From: Microbacterium sp. NIBRBAC000506063
Lineage (GTDB): Bacteria > Actinomycetota > Actinomycetes > Actinomycetales > Microbacteriaceae
Reading direction: 5' to 3'
Length of the DNA stretch: 64,000 nt
Assembly (NCBI RefSeq): GCF_017968845.1
Contig: NZ_CP072877.1
Location: forward strand, 401,342-465,341
The position numbers were made by a program, and so were the translations under genes. The notes beneath the pieces were generated by a model that did not search any database, was not told the origin of the DNA, and worked only from the letters and a program-made list of their open reading frames with translations. The stretch's first letter is position 1; every line of letters starts with the position of its first letter. Positions 9,988 to 25,741 of this stretch are shown here, piece by piece.

Positions 9988-12624
9988 CTAGTGCGCGGCC
10001 TCGTTCCAGTCACGGCCGCGCCCGACCTGCACATCCAGCGGCACGGACAGCTCCGCCGCCGTGCCCATACGGGTGCGGACGACCTCCTCGGCCCGATCCC
10101 ACTCTCCTGGCGCGACCTCCACGACGAGTTCGTCGTGGATCTGCAGAAGAACGCGCGAGCCCAGCCCCTGCGCACGGAAGTCCTCATGGATGCGGAACAG
10201 AGCGATCTTCATGATGTCGGCGGCGCTGCCCTGAATCGGGGCGTTGAGCGCCGCGCGCTCGGCGTTCTCGCGCAGCACACGATTCGGGCTCGCCAGATCG
10301 GGGAACGGGCGGCGCCGGCCGAAGATCGTCTCGGTGTAGCCGTCTTCGCGTGCCTTCTCGACGGAGGCCCTCAGATAGTCGCGCACAGCGCCGAAACGCG
10401 CGAAGTACTCCAGCATCAGCTGCTTCGCCTCGGCCTGCTCGATGCGCAGCTGCTTCGCCAGCCCGAACGCCGAGAGTCCGTACACGAGACCGTAGGACAT
10501 CGCCTTGACCTTCGTGCGCATCTCGGAGGTGACGTCGCTGGGCTCCACGCCGAACACGCGTGCACCTACGAAGCGGTGGAGATCCTCCCCGGCCTGGAAG
10601 GCCTCGATGAGTGCCGCGTCGCCCGACAGATGCGCCATGATGCGCATCTCGATCTGCGAGTAGTCGGCCGTCAGAAGCGTCTCGAACCCTTCCCCTACCT
10701 GGAAGGCAGAACGGATGCGGCGCGACTCCTCCGTGCGCACGGGGATGTTCTGCAGGTTGGGATCCGTGCTGGAGAGGCGGCCGGTCTGGCTGCCGGTCTG
10801 CACGTAGGTCGTGTGGATGCGGTCGTCCGCGCCGATGGCGGAATCGAGCGACTCGATGATCTGACGGAGCTTGGTCGCCTCGCGGTGCTCGAGCAGAAGG
10901 CCGAGGAAGGGATGCGGATGAGACTCCTGCAGATCGGCGAGAACCGCGGCATCCGTGGAGTAGCCGGTCTTGGTCTTGCGGGTCTTCGGCAGACCCAGGT
11001 CTTCGAACAGCACCTCTTGCAGCTGTTTGGGAGAACCGAGGTTCACCTCGCGGCCGATCGTCTCGAAGGCTCTCGTGGCGATCGTCTGGGCTCGTTCGGC
11101 GAGCTCTGCGGAGAAAGTCGAGAGCACCTCGTGCGAGACGGCGACGCCGGCCAGCTCCATGTCGGCGAGTGTCAGCAGTGTCGGCAGCTCGATGTCGGTG
11201 AGGACCGACGCCACGCCCTCTGTCATCTGCTCGCGCAGAACCCTTGCGGTGCGCAGAGTGAACCAGGCCAGCTGAGCCGGTGTGGCGCCGTCGTTCTCGG
11301 GGATGAGCTGACTCGGGTCGGCCTCGGGCAGCTTCTCGCCCAGGTAGCGGTCCACGAGGTGCCCGAGGGTCTTGTCGGGGAAGCTCGGTCGCAACAGCCA
11401 CCCCGCGAGGAGAGTGTCGTAGGCGAGGCCGCCGAGGCGCACACCGGCACGCGCCAGCGCCTTCACCTGCGGTTTGGCCGCATGCAGCGCCTTGGGTGCA
11501 TCCGAGGTGAGCCAGGGCGACAGCACGGATGCGGCATCCGTCGTCCATTCGCCCTCGACGAGTTCGGTCAGACTCGCCACGCCCACCCGCACCGGCCGGT
11601 CGCCCTCGAGGACGAAAGTGACGCCGATCTCGCCGCTCTGCGCCGCCAGCCAGGTGGCGATCTCGCCGACGGAGGCCTCGCGCGGCGCCGGCATCTCGAC
11701 CACGGCCTCCTCTTCGGCGACCTGGCCGTCGCCCATCGCCTCGAAGAGCCGCTTCATGAGAGTGCGGAACTCGAGTCGGGCGAAGATGTCGCGCACGGCT
11801 TGTGCATCGATCGGACGCACCTCGAGGTCGGCCGGCTCCACGGGCAGTTCGACATCGGTGAGCAGCCGGTTGAGCTTGCGATTGCGACGGACGTCGTCGA
11901 TATGGTCGCGAAGGTTGCCACCGACCACGCCCTTGATCTCTCCGGCGCGCTCGAGCAGCTCGTCGAGAGTGCCGAACTGCGTGAGCCACTTGACGGCCGT
12001 CTTCTCCCCCACCTTCGGGACTCCAGGGAGGTTGTCGCTCGTCTCGCCGACGAGCGCCGCCACGTCGGGATACTGAGCGGGGCGGACGCCGTAGCGCTCT
12101 TCGACGGCGGGCGGGTCGTAACGCTTGAGCTGCGAGACCCCCTGGACCGACGGATAGAGCAGCGTGACCTCGTCGGTGACGAGTTGGATCGTGTCGCGAT
12201 CACCGGAGACCACGAGCACGTCGTAGCCGGCCCCGGCGCCCTGCGTGGCCAGCGTCGCCAGGATGTCGTCGGCCTCGTAGTCCTCCTTCGTGAGGACCGG
12301 GATCGACATCGCCGTCAGTGCCTCCTGCAGGAGCGGGATCTGCCCACGGAACTCGGCGGGTGTCTCGGACCGGGTGGCCTTGTAGTCGGGGTACTCGCGT
12401 GTGCGGAAGGACTGCCGCGAGGTGTCGAAGGCGATCGCCATATGCGTCGGCTGCTCGGCCTTGATGAGGTTGATGAGCATCGAGAGGAAGCCGTAGATGG
12501 CGTTCGTGTGCTGGTTGTCTTTCGTGGTGAAGTTCTCGACCGGGAGGGCGAAGAAGGCTCGGTAGGCCAGCGAATGGCCGTCGACGATCATGAGGGTAGG
12601 CTTTGCGGAGTCCGTCACCCTCAC
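9988..12624 (-). CDS. polA: DNA polymerase I
   Basis: Intact 878-residue Family A polymerase for Okazaki-fragment processing and repair synthesis. The N-terminal 5' nuclease has IVDGHSLAYRAFFALP, the acidic cluster YEADDILATLA, SGDRDTIQLV and the GVPKVGEKTA helix-hairpin-helix. The middle 3'-5' exonuclease-like domain lacks the catalytic acidic residues, as in other actinobacteria, so no proofreading is expected. Polymerase motifs are A (TADYSQIEMRIMAHLSGD), the O helix (KAMSYGLVYGLSAFGL) and C (QIHDELVVEV). The start is GTG; only 37 bases separate it from the divergent thioesterase, so their promoters must be compact or overlapping. No frameshift in 2.6 kb, unlike many neighbours. Confidence 0.97.
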   Translation of the reverse strand: MRVTDSAKPTLMIVDGHSLAYRAFFALPVENFTTKDNQHTNAIYGFLSMLINLIKAEQPTHMAIAFDTSRQSFRTREYPDYKATRSETPAEFRGQIPLLQEALTAMSIPVLTKEDYEADDILATLATQGAGAGYDVLVVSGDRDTIQLVTDEVTLLYPSVQGVSQLKRYDPPAVEERYGVRPAQYPDVAALVGETSDNLPGVPKVGEKTAVKWLTQFGTLDELLERAGEIKGVVGGNLRDHIDDVRRNRKLNRLLTDVELPVEPADLEVRPIDAQAVRDIFARLEFRTLMKRLFEAMGDGQVAEEEAVVEMPAPREASVGEIATWLAAQSGEIGVTFVLEGDRPVRVGVASLTELVEGEWTTDAASVLSPWLTSDAPKALHAAKPQVKALARAGVRLGGLAYDTLLAGWLLRPSFPDKTLGHLVDRYLGEKLPEADPSQLIPENDGATPAQLAWFTLRTARVLREQMTEGVASVLTDIELPTLLTLADMELAGVAVSHEVLSTFSAELAERAQTIATRAFETIGREVNLGSPKQLQEVLFEDLGLPKTRKTKTGYSTDAAVLADLQESHPHPFLGLLLEHREATKLRQIIESLDSAIGADDRIHTTYVQTGSQTGRLSSTDPNLQNIPVRTEESRRIRSAFQVGEGFETLLTADYSQIEMRIMAHLSGDAALIEAFQAGEDLHRFVGARVFGVEPSDVTSEMRTKVKAMSYGLVYGLSAFGLAKQLRIEQAEAKQLMLEYFARFGAVRDYLRASVEKAREDGYTETIFGRRRPFPDLASPNRVLRENAERAALNAPIQGSAADIMKIALFRIHEDFRAQGLGSRVLLQIHDELVVEVAPGEWDRAEEVVRTRMGTAAELSVPLDVQVGRGRDWNEAAH

Positions 12625-12661
12625 AGCCTAACGAGGGGCGCAGACACACGGAGGAGGATTC

Positions 12662-13084
12662 GTGAGCACAGCCGACAGTCCCGGACTCGAATGGGCGACC
12701 GCGCGCGGAATGGGCGCTCTCGCAGAGAAGATGGGATTCGAGTTCACCGAGTTCAGCATCGAGCGGTGCGTGGCGACCATGCCGGTGGAGGGCAACACCC
12801 AGCCCGTCGGACTCCTGCACGGCGGTGCCTACGTCGTGCTCGGCGAGTCGCTGGGGTCGATGGCCGCGAACCTCCACGCTGGGCCGGGTCGACTGGCCGT
12901 GGGCGTCGACATCAACGCCACGCACACGCGCTCCGCGACGAGCGGCATCGTCACCGGGGTGTGCACGCCGATCCATCTCGGACGATCCATGACCGTGCAC
13001 GAGATCGTCGTGACAGACGATCAGGGACGACGCTGCTCGACCGTGCGCATCACGAACATGATCAAGGATCTGCCCGCTCGGTGA
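12662..13084 (+). CDS. PaaI-type hotdog thioesterase
   Basis: 140-residue hotdog-fold acyl-CoA thioesterase. The motif VGLLHGGAYVVLGESLGSMAA (substrate-binding turn and catalytic acid on the long helix) and the VGVDINATHTRSA strand are typical of the PaaI/YbgC-like group. Start GTG is set by GGAGGAGG eight bases upstream. It lies next to polA and pdtaR, as its counterpart does in mycobacteria. Acyl substrate unknown. Its stop is 6 bases from the stop of convergent pdtaR. Confidence 0.88.
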   Translation: MSTADSPGLEWATARGMGALAEKMGFEFTEFSIERCVATMPVEGNTQPVGLLHGGAYVVLGESLGSMAANLHAGPGRLAVGVDINATHTRSATSGIVTGVCTPIHLGRSMTVHEIVVTDDQGRRCSTVRITNMIKDLPAR

Positions 13085-13090
13085 TCGCGC

Positions 13091-13711
13091 TCAGCCTTTC
13101 TTAGGCGCGAGCTGCTCGATGATCGCCTTCGCGACATCCTGCATGGTGAGACGGCGATCCATGGAAGCCTTCTGGATCCAGCGGAACGCCTCGGGCTCGC
13201 TCAGACCCATCTTCTCGTTGAGGAGACCCTTGGCCCGGTCCACGAGCTTGCGGGTCTCGAAGCGCTCCACCATGTCGGAGACCTCGGCCTCGAGCGTGAG
13301 GATCTGCTCGTGGCGGGCCAGGGCGATCTCGATCGCGGGCAGCAGGTCGTTGGGGGTGAACGGCTTGACGACGTAGGCGAGGGCGCCGGCCTCACTCGCC
13401 CGTTCGACGAGCTCCTTCTGGCTGAACGCGGTCAGCAGGACGACCGGTGCGATGTTGCCCTTGTTGAGGCGCTCGGCCGCGCTGATGCCGTCGAGCTGCG
13501 GCATCTTGACGTCCATCACGACCAGGTCGGGACGAAGCTCCATCGCCAGCTGCACGGCGGTCTCGCCGTCACCGGCCTCCCCGACGACATCGAAGCCGTT
13601 GTCGCGGAGGATCTCGACGATGTCGAGCCGGATGAGCGACTCATCCTCGGCGACGACGACGCGTCGGGGCGCAGGGGCGGAGGTCTGTGCGGCGGTTTCT
13701 TCCTCGGTCAC
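13091..13711 (-). CDS. pdtaR: ANTAR-domain response regulator PdtaR
   Basis: Two-component response regulator of 206 residues. The receiver domain (residues about 15-130) has the acidic pair AEDESLIRLD, the phospho-acceptor Asp in VVMDVKMPQLDG, a Thr in LLTAFSQ and the Lys in YVVKPF. The C-terminal ANTAR domain (about 150-205) has the RKLVDRAKGLLNEKMG RNA-binding helix. Family knowledge: phosphorylated ANTAR proteins bind paired hairpins in mRNA and stop termination. The matching kinase PdtaS is not in the window. Start GTG. The gene lies downstream of the tRNA-Leu region on the same strand. Confidence 0.93.
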   Translation of the reverse strand: MTEEETAAQTSAPAPRRVVVAEDESLIRLDIVEILRDNGFDVVGEAGDGETAVQLAMELRPDLVVMDVKMPQLDGISAAERLNKGNIAPVVLLTAFSQKELVERASEAGALAYVVKPFTPNDLLPAIEIALARHEQILTLEAEVSDMVERFETRKLVDRAKGLLNEKMGLSEPEAFRWIQKASMDRRLTMQDVAKAIIEQLAPKKG

Positions 13712-13746
13712 GTGTCAATCCTAGTGGAGATGATCGGGAAACCCTG

Positions 13747-13822
13747 GTGCCGGCGGTGGGGCCACGGCGCTTCTCGGTACGACACAGGGTGTCGTACCGA
13801 GCCTCCGGCGCCGCGGAACCGG
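13747..13822 (-). repeat. tRNA-Leu 3'-end fragment joined to a 62-base hairpin insert
   Basis: GTGCCGGCGGTGGG is identical to the antisense of the last 14 bases of the nearby tRNA-Leu (including one flanking base). It is followed directly by a 62-base segment (13761-13822) and then AACCTCAC, resembling the tRNA T-stem. The same arrangement with a different 62-base segment occurs at 14072-14147. Between this fragment and the intact tRNA lie further short hairpins (GCGGGC-TTC-GCCCGC and a GTGGCTC...GAGCCAC pair). No protein is encoded here. Confidence 0.7.
13773..13801 (-). terminator. Strong hairpin downstream of tRNA-Leu, possible terminator
   Basis: Perfect 13-bp stem CTCGGTACGACAC / GTGTCGTACCGAG with a 3-base AGG loop. 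It lies 110 bases downstream of tRNA-Leu and upstream of pdtaR on the same strand. No T-run follows, which is common for actinobacterial terminators. It is also the core of the 62-base insert, so it may be a mobile or repeated palindrome rather than a dedicated terminator. Confidence 0.5.
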
Positions 13823-13912
13823 AACCTCACGCGGGCTTCGCCCGCTGGTTCGAGTCCCGCTCTACGAGTCATGTGGCTCCGCAACCGCCTGAGGGCGGCC
13901 GCAGAGCCACAG

Positions 13913-13995
13913 TGCCGGCGGTGGGACTCGAACCCACACGCCCTTTCGGACAAAGCATTTTGAGTGCTCCGCGTCTGCCATTCCGCCACGCCGGC
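13913..13995 (-). tRNA. tRNA-Leu (anticodon CAA)
   Basis: Full 83-base cloverleaf. The acceptor stem GCCGGCG pairs with CGCCGGC and the discriminator is A. The D-arm contains GAATGGCAGA, and the anticodon loop CTCAAAA gives anticodon CAA, reading UUG. The class II variable arm GTCCGAAAGGGC is the type expected for leucine, and the T-arm is GTGGG-TTCGAGT-CCCAC. CCA is not encoded. A plausible promoter lies just upstream: TAAAGT as -10 and CTGACC as -35. Confidence 0.95.
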
Positions 13996-14071
13996 CCGCA
14001 TCGACTTTACCGCACGCGTTGCGAGGTCAGCTGCGGTAGCGCCCTCCAGCCGCTGCGCGGCTTCCGGACGC

Positions 14072-14212
14072 GTGCCGGCGGTGGGGCCACGCGGCCACTC
14101 CACTCGCCGCTGCGCGGCGTGCGGAGCCTCGGGCCGCGCGGGACCGGAACCCACACGCCCTTTCGGACAAAGCATTTTGAGTGCTCCGCGTCTGCCATTC
14201 CGCCACGCCGGC
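14072..14212 (-). pseudogene. Disrupted tRNA-Leu copy with a 62-base insert in the T-loop
   Basis: From 14212 down to 14148 the sequence is identical to the intact tRNA-Leu from its first base through GTGTGGGTT. The identity continues upstream through the TAAAGT box to about 14226, giving an exact direct repeat of about 80 bases. The five T-loop bases CGAGT are replaced by 62 bases (14086-14147), after which the tRNA 3' end CCCACCGCCGGCAC resumes. The product could not form a normal T-arm unless the insert were removed. It lies between the pyk terminator and the intact copy. It may be a true pseudogene or a misassembly. Confidence 0.75.
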
Positions 14213-14234
14213 CCGCATCGACTTTAGCCTATGC

Positions 14235-14266
14235 GAAAGGGGCGAGGCGTCTGCCTCGCCCCTTTC
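14235..14266 (-). terminator. Rho-independent-like terminator of pyk
   Basis: Perfect 14-bp stem GAAAGGGGCGAGGC / GCCTCGCCCCTTTC with a GTCT loop, beginning 8 bases after the corrected pyk stop. No U-tract follows. Its position between pyk and the tRNA region supports termination of the long pyk/gltDB transcript. Confidence 0.8.
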
Positions 14267-14274
14267 AGGACCGT

Positions 14275-15722
14275 CTACTTGGCCGACTTGTAGATCGGGC
14301 CGCACCGCCGACCGCGTCGCCGACCGCGTGGACGCGGATGTCGTTCGTCGAGCCGACGATTCCGGGAGGAGAGCCGGAGATCACCACGACCTTGTCGCCT
14401 TCTGCGGCCAGGCCGCTCTTCAGCAGGTACTCGTCGACCTGGAGGAACATCAGGTCGGTGTGCTCGACGGCGTCCACGAGGGAGGTGTGCACGCCCCACG
14501 TCAGCGCCATACGGCGTCGGATGTTGGGCTCCGGCGTGAAGGCGAGCATCGGGATCCGCGAACGCAGACGCGAGAGGCGTCGGGCCGAGTCGCCCGACTG
14601 GGTGAACACGCACAGGAACTTCGCGTCGACGAACTCGGCGACCTCGACCGCGGCGAGTGTGATGATGCCGCCCTGGGTACGCGGGCGGTTGGTCAACGAG
14701 GCGATGCGCTCGAGTCCGTGCTCCTCCGTCGAGGCGATGATGCGCGCCATCGTCTCGACGACGACGACCGGGTAGTCGCCCACGCTCGTCTCCCCCGACA
14801 GCATGACGGCGTCGGCGCCGTCGAGGACGGCGTTGGCGACATCCGAGGTCTCCGCGCGTGTCGGCACCGGGTTGTTGATCATCGACTCCAGCATCTGGGT
14901 GGCGACGATGACCGGCTTGGCGTTCTGGCGTGCGAGTTCGACGGCGCGCTTCTGCACGATGGGCACGGCCTCCAGCGGAAGCTCGACGCCCAGGTCGCCA
15001 CGGGCGACCATGATCCCGTCGAAGGCGTCGACGATCCCCTCGAGGGCCTCGACGGCCTGCGGCTTCTCGATCTTGGCGATGACCGGGATGCGCACGCCCT
15101 CCTCTGCCATGATCTCGTGGACGCGGGTGACGTCGGAGGCGTTGCGCACGAAGGAGAGCGCGATGAGGTCGGCGCCCACGCGCAGACCCCAGCGAAGGTC
15201 CTCCTCGTCCTTCTCGCTGAGGGCCGGGACGTTCACGGCCACGCCCGGAAGGTTGATGCCCTTGTTGTTGGACACCGCACCGGCGACGACGACGCGGGTC
15301 GTGACCACCGTGTCATCGGAATCGACGACCTCGACACGCACCTTTCCGTCGTCGATGAGCAGGTGGTCGCCCGCCTTGACATCCTGGGGCAGACCCTTGA
15401 ACGTCGTGCTGCAGATCTCGCGCGTGCCCTCGATGTCATCGATCGTGATCTTGAAGATGTCGCCGACGGCGAGCTCATGAGGCCCGTCGGCGAACTTGCC
15501 GAGGCGGATCTTGGGGCCCTGCAGGTCGACGAGGATGGCCACCGCGCGACCGGCGTCCTCGGCAGCCCTGCGGACATTGGCGTAGTTGGCGTCGTGAACC
15601 GCGGTGTCACCGTGGCTCAGATTCAGTCGGGCGACATCGACACCGGCATCCACGAGTGCTCGCACCGTTTCATAGGTGGAGGTCGCAGGACCCAGGGTGG
15701 CGACGATCTTGGCGCGTCTCAA
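14275..15722 (-). CDS. pyk: Pyruvate kinase
   Basis: About 483-residue pyruvate kinase, converting phosphoenolpyruvate and ADP to pyruvate and ATP in the last step of glycolysis. Motifs: MRRAKIVATLGPATS, LNLSHGD, DLQGPKIRLG, AKIEKPQAVEAL (catalytic Lys), MVARGDLGVELP, and AETSDVANAVLDGADAVMLS. The start codon is TTG, set by GGAGGA five bases upstream. A single lost C near 14299 changes the last residues; restoring it gives the family ending GGAAPIYKSAK and the stop used here. The gene is followed by a strong terminator. Confidence 0.95.
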
Positions 15723-15782
15723 CGTATTCCTCCGGGGATATTGGAAGGGAAGGTGGGTAACGGCGTGAGAGCCAGGGCCAGC

Positions 15783-21838
<6,056 letters not shown>

Positions 21839-21922
21839 GCGGGTCGTCCTCAGGATCTTCGAATGCAACGGGACGGCGTTGGCCCACGCGTTCTCTGCGG
21901 TGGAAGGGTGACAGACGGGCGT

Positions 21923-22947
21923 CTATCGGGTTTCGCCCTCGGTCGAAGGATCAGTGCTTGTGGCACCGGCCCCGGCTGTGACTTCGGCCGCGGGGGCTCA
22001 CTCACATCGACGAATTCTGTGGAATCGTCCTGCGATTGTACAACAGCGCTCGGATTGTTCCCCTCACGGCCGGGCACGTACGGCGAGGGCTCGAGTCCGG
22101 GGTGGCGACGGGTCTGCACGATGATCACGACGATTCCGAGGAGCACGGCGAAGAGCGCCGCCCACACGTTCGTGCGCAGGCCCAGGATGATCTCGCTCGG
22201 ATCGATGCGGATCGACTCCCAGACCACGCGGCCGGCGCCGTACCAGATCAGGTACACGGCGAAGAGCTTGCCCCACTGCACGCGGAAGCGGTGCCCCAAC
22301 CAGAGCAGGAAGAACACGCCCAGCAGGTTCCAGATCACCTCGTAGAGGAAGGTGGGGTGGAACAGCGTGTCGGGCGCGAGCCCGGGCGGGAAGGCGGGGT
22401 TGCTGGGCTCGATCTCCAGGCCCCACGGCAGATCGGTGGGCTGCCCGAACAGTTCATGGTTGAACCAGTTGCCGAAACGGCCGATGGCCTGCGCCAGGAG
22501 CATGCCCGGGGCCATCGCGTCGGCGAAGCTCGCGAAACGGATGCCGGTCCACCGGCATCCGATCCAGGCGCCGACGGCGCCGCCGAGCAGGGCGCCGAAG
22601 ATGGCGATGCCGCCCTCCCAGATCGCCCAGACGGAGCCCGGTTCGAAGGGGTTCCAGGTGTTCTTGCCCTCGCCGAAGTAGAAGTTCGGGTGGGTGAGGA
22701 CGTGGAAGATCCTCGCACCGATGATCGCGAGCGGGACGGCGAAGATCGCGATGTCGATCACGACCCACGGCTCGGCCCCGCGGCGGGTGAGTCGGCTATT
22801 GGTCAGCAGGACCGCGACGATGATGCCGACGATGATGCAGAGCGCGTAGACGTAAATGCGCAGCGGGCCGATCTCGAAGTAGCTCACCGAGGGGCTGGGG
22901 ATGCTGGCGACGACACCGCCGAGGGCAGGAGAAAGCGCGAGGGACAT
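21923..22947 (-). CDS. lgt: Prolipoprotein diacylglyceryl transferase
   Basis: Integral membrane enzyme that transfers diacylglycerol from phosphatidylglycerol to the lipobox Cys of prolipoproteins. It has about seven helices. The hallmark HPNFYFG and AIGRFGNWFNHELFG (Lgt signature) are intact, as are HPTFLYEVIWN and WYGAGRVVWESIR. As read, the frame runs to 21850 with an arginine-rich tail. Restoring one C in the CCCCC run near 21994 gives a tail ending in STDPSTEGETR and a stop at 21923, which I prefer. Start ATG is 10 bases after the trpA stop, a linkage common in actinobacteria. Confidence 0.9.
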
Positions 22948-22957
22948 ATCGCCGATT

Positions 22958-23760
22958 CTACTTGTCGTCGACAGGGGCGTCGGACGTGGTCCCCCGCGTC
23001 AGGGAACGGGTCAGCTCCGCCAGGCCCGTCAGCCCGCTGTCGCGCAGCGCCCGGACCAGCGCGGTGCCGACGATCGCGCCGTCAGCGTACTCCAGGACGC
23101 TCGCCACCTGGTCGGGCGTGGAGATGCCGATGCCGACGCAGGCGTTGACCGCCTCGCGCTCGCGCAGTCGGGTGACGAGGGTGCGGGCGGCGGAATCCAG
23201 TTCGGCCCTTTCGCCGGTCGTCCCCATCGTCGCCACCGTGTACACGAAGCCTGTGGAACTGCGGGCGATCAGGGCGAGCCTCTCATCGGTCGACGTCGGC
23301 GCGGCGAGGAAGATGCGATCGAGCCCGGTGCGCTCGGATGCCGCGATCCACTCCGCTGCCGCATCCGGGGTGATGTCGGGGTCACGAGCCCCGCTCCCCC
23401 GGCGGCGACGAGGTCGTCCGCGAAACGATCCACACCGTACTGGACCACGAGGTTCCAGTAGGTCATGATGACCACCGGCGTGTCGGTGCGCGCGGTGATC
23501 TCCCGGACGGCCGTGAACACGTCCCGCACGCGGAACCCTGCGGCGAGGGCGGCCTGTGTGGCCTCCTGGATGACCACGCCGTCCATGACGGGATCGGAGT
23601 AGGGCGGACCGAGCTCGAGGATGTCGGCGCCGTTCTCTGCGACCGTGACGGCCGCCTCGATGCTCGTCTGCAGGTCCGGATAGCCGATGGGCAGGTAGCC
23701 CATGAAGGCTCCGCGTCCCTGCGCCTTGGCGCGGGCGATGGCGTCGGCGACACGGCTCAC
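22958..23760 (-). CDS. trpA: Tryptophan synthase alpha subunit
   Basis: About 267-residue TIM barrel cleaving indole-3-glycerol phosphate to indole and glyceraldehyde-3-phosphate. Motifs: [24 protein letters not shown] (catalytic Glu and Asp region), MTYWNLV, and [13 protein letters not shown] at the phosphate site. The frame breaks near 23390, where one missing base joins GAGLVTP to DITPDAA. Start GTG overlaps the trpB stop by four bases (GTGA). It sits in the unit trpC-trpB-trpA-lgt. Confidence 0.95.
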
Positions 23761-24965
23761 GGCTGCGCTCCCTCGTCGTAGAGGTCGAAGTAACGGGCGG
23801 CGGTGTCCATGTCCTTGTCGCCGCGACCGGACAGGCACACGGCGATGATCCCCTCGGGGCCGAGCTCACGCCCGAGTCGCAGTGCTCCGGCGAGGGCATG
23901 TGCGGACTCGATGGCGGGGATGATGCCCTCGGTGCGGCTGAGGAGGCGCAGAGCCTGCATAGCCTCGTCGTCGGTGGCCGGGATGTACTCGGCACGACCG
24001 ATGTCGGCGAGCCACGCATGCTCCGGTCCGACCCCCGGGTAGTCGAGGCCCGCGGAGATCGAGTGGGACTCGATGGTCTGGCCGTCCTCGTCCTGCAGCA
24101 CGTAGGTCCTGGCGCCGTGCAGGACGCCCGGGCGTCCACGCTCGATCGACGCCGCATGCCGCTCGGTGTCGACGCCGTCACCGGCGGCCTCCACCCCGTA
24201 GAGCTTCACACCCTCGTCGTCGAGGAAGGCGTCGAACATGCCGATCGCGTTCGAGCCGCCGCCGACGCAGGCGACGACGGCATCCGGCAGGCGACCGACC
24301 TCGTCGAGCAGCTGTGCGCGCGCCTCTTCTCCGATGATCTTCTGGAAGTCGCGCACCATGGCCGGGAACGGATGAGGGCCCGCCGCCGTGCCGAAGATGT
24401 AGTTGGTCGTCTCGACCGAAGCCACCCAGTCGCGGTAGGCGTCGTTGATGGCGTCCTTGAGGGTGCGGGAGCCGGTCGTGACGGGCACGACCTCGGCGCC
24501 GAGGAGCCGCATACGGGCGACGTTGAGCGCCTGTCGCTCGGTGTCGACCTCGCCCATGTAGATCGTGCACTCGAGGCCGAAGAGCGCCGCTGCGGTCGCG
24601 GTGGCGACGCCGTGCTGTCCGGCGCCCGTCTCGGCGATCACCCGGGTCTTCCCGAGCCGCTTGGTCAGAAGCGCCTGCCCGAGAACGTTGTTGATCTTGT
24701 GCGAGCCGGTGTGGTTGAGGTCTTCCCGCTTGAGGAAGACACGGGCACCGCCGGCGTGCTCGGCGAAGCGCGGCACCTCGGTGAGCACCGAGGGCCGACC
24801 TGCGTAGCTGTGCAGAAGATGCGCCAACTCGTCGCGGAAGGCGGGATCGACGATCGCCGACTCGTACACCGCAGTGAGCTCGTCGATCGCGGCGATGAGC
24901 GACTCGGGCATGTAGCGCCCGCCGAAGTCGCCGAAGAAGGGACCTGCCTGTTCGCGAAGACTCAC
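23757..24965 (-). CDS. trpB: Tryptophan synthase beta subunit
   Basis: Intact 402-residue PLP enzyme that joins indole and serine to make tryptophan. [10 protein letters not shown] at the N-terminus, the PLP lysine in [25 protein letters not shown], and the phosphate-binding [14 protein letters not shown] are all present. Start GTG overlaps the trpC stop (GTGA) and its stop overlaps trpA. Confidence 0.98.
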   Translation of the reverse strand: MSLREQAGPFFGDFGGRYMPESLIAAIDELTAVYESAIVDPAFRDELAHLLHSYAGRPSVLTEVPRFAEHAGGARVFLKREDLNHTGSHKINNVLGQALLTKRLGKTRVIAETGAGQHGVATATAAALFGLECTIYMGEVDTERQALNVARMRLLGAEVVPVTTGSRTLKDAINDAYRDWVASVETTNYIFGTAAGPHPFPAMVRDFQKIIGEEARAQLLDEVGRLPDAVVACVGGGSNAIGMFDAFLDDEGVKLYGVEAAGDGVDTERHAASIERGRPGVLHGARTYVLQDEDGQTIESHSISAGLDYPGVGPEHAWLADIGRAEYIPATDDEAMQALRLLSRTEGIIPAIESAHALAGALRLGRELGPEGIIAVCLSGRGDKDMDTAARYFDLYDEGAQP

Positions 24966-25741
24966 GCTCCGGCCTCCAGGAAACGGGCGAGGGTCGCCAC
25001 CGGATCGCCGGTGACGAGCGCCTCGCCGATCAGGACGACGTCGGCACCCGCGGAGCGGTAGTGGCGCACGTCGTCAGGGCTCAGCACCGCGGACTCGGCG
25101 ATCTTGATCGCGGTGTCGGGGATGCGCTCGACCAGTGTGCCGAACAGGTCGCGGTCCAGCTCCAAGGTCTTCAGATCACGGGCGTTCACGCCGATGAGCG
25201 ACGCGCCGAGATCGATGGCGGCATCGAGCTCTTCCGCGGAGTGCGTCTCGACCAGTGGGGTCATGCCGAGGTCGAGGATGAGCGCGTAGAGCTCCGCGAG
25301 CACCTTCGGCTCAAGGCCGGCGACGATGAGCAGCGCCAGGTCGGCACCGGCGGCGCGGGCCTCGAAGACCTGGTACGGGGTGGCGATGAAGTCCTTGCGC
25401 AGCACCGGCACACTGACCTTCCCGGTCACCGCCTCCAGATCGGCGAGGCTTCCCCCGAAGCGCCGTTCCTCGGTCAGGACGCTGATCGCGGAGGCACCGC
25501 CCTGTTCGTACAGCGAGGCCTGGAGGGCAGGATCCGGGATCTCTGCGAGCGCCCCGCGCGACGGGCTCGCCCGCTTGACCTCGGCGATGATCTTCACACG
25601 ATCCGCGGGAGCGAGTGCGGCCAGGGCGTCCTGCGCGGCGGGCCGCGCCAGCGCGGCGCGCTCCACCTCGGCCAGCGGTCGCTGCTGAGCCCGGCGTTCG
25701 GCGTCTTCGACTGCGCCGGCCGTCAGGTCGGCGAGGACCAT
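24962..25741 (-). CDS. trpC: Indole-3-glycerol-phosphate synthase
   Basis: Intact 259-residue TIM barrel that converts CdRP to indole-3-glycerol phosphate. [13 protein letters not shown] holds the catalytic Lys, followed by [37 protein letters not shown] and [11 protein letters not shown]. Start ATG shares bases with the upstream stop (TAATG). It carries no fused TrpF domain, so phosphoribosylanthranilate isomerase must be supplied elsewhere (in many actinobacteria by PriA/HisA). Confidence 0.97.
   Translation of the reverse strand: MVLADLTAGAVEDAERRAQQRPLAEVERAALARPAAQDALAALAPADRVKIIAEVKRASPSRGALAEIPDPALQASLYEQGGASAISVLTEERRFGGSLADLEAVTGKVSVPVLRKDFIATPYQVFEARAAGADLALLIVAGLEPKVLAELYALILDLGMTPLVETHSAEELDAAIDLGASLIGVNARDLKTLELDRDLFGTLVERIPDTAIKIAESAVLSPDDVRHYRSAGADVVLIGEALVTGDPVATLARFLEAGA

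Noticed and set aside
13712..14274. Integrated island or prophage at the tRNA-Leu gene
   Set aside because: Repeated tRNA ends look like attachment sites, but no integrase and no cargo lie between them; the segments are only 60-160 bases.
13708..14305. Small open frames containing an AGVAEWQTRSTQN-like peptide
   Set aside because: This is the well-known false translation of a tRNA-Leu gene, not a protein.
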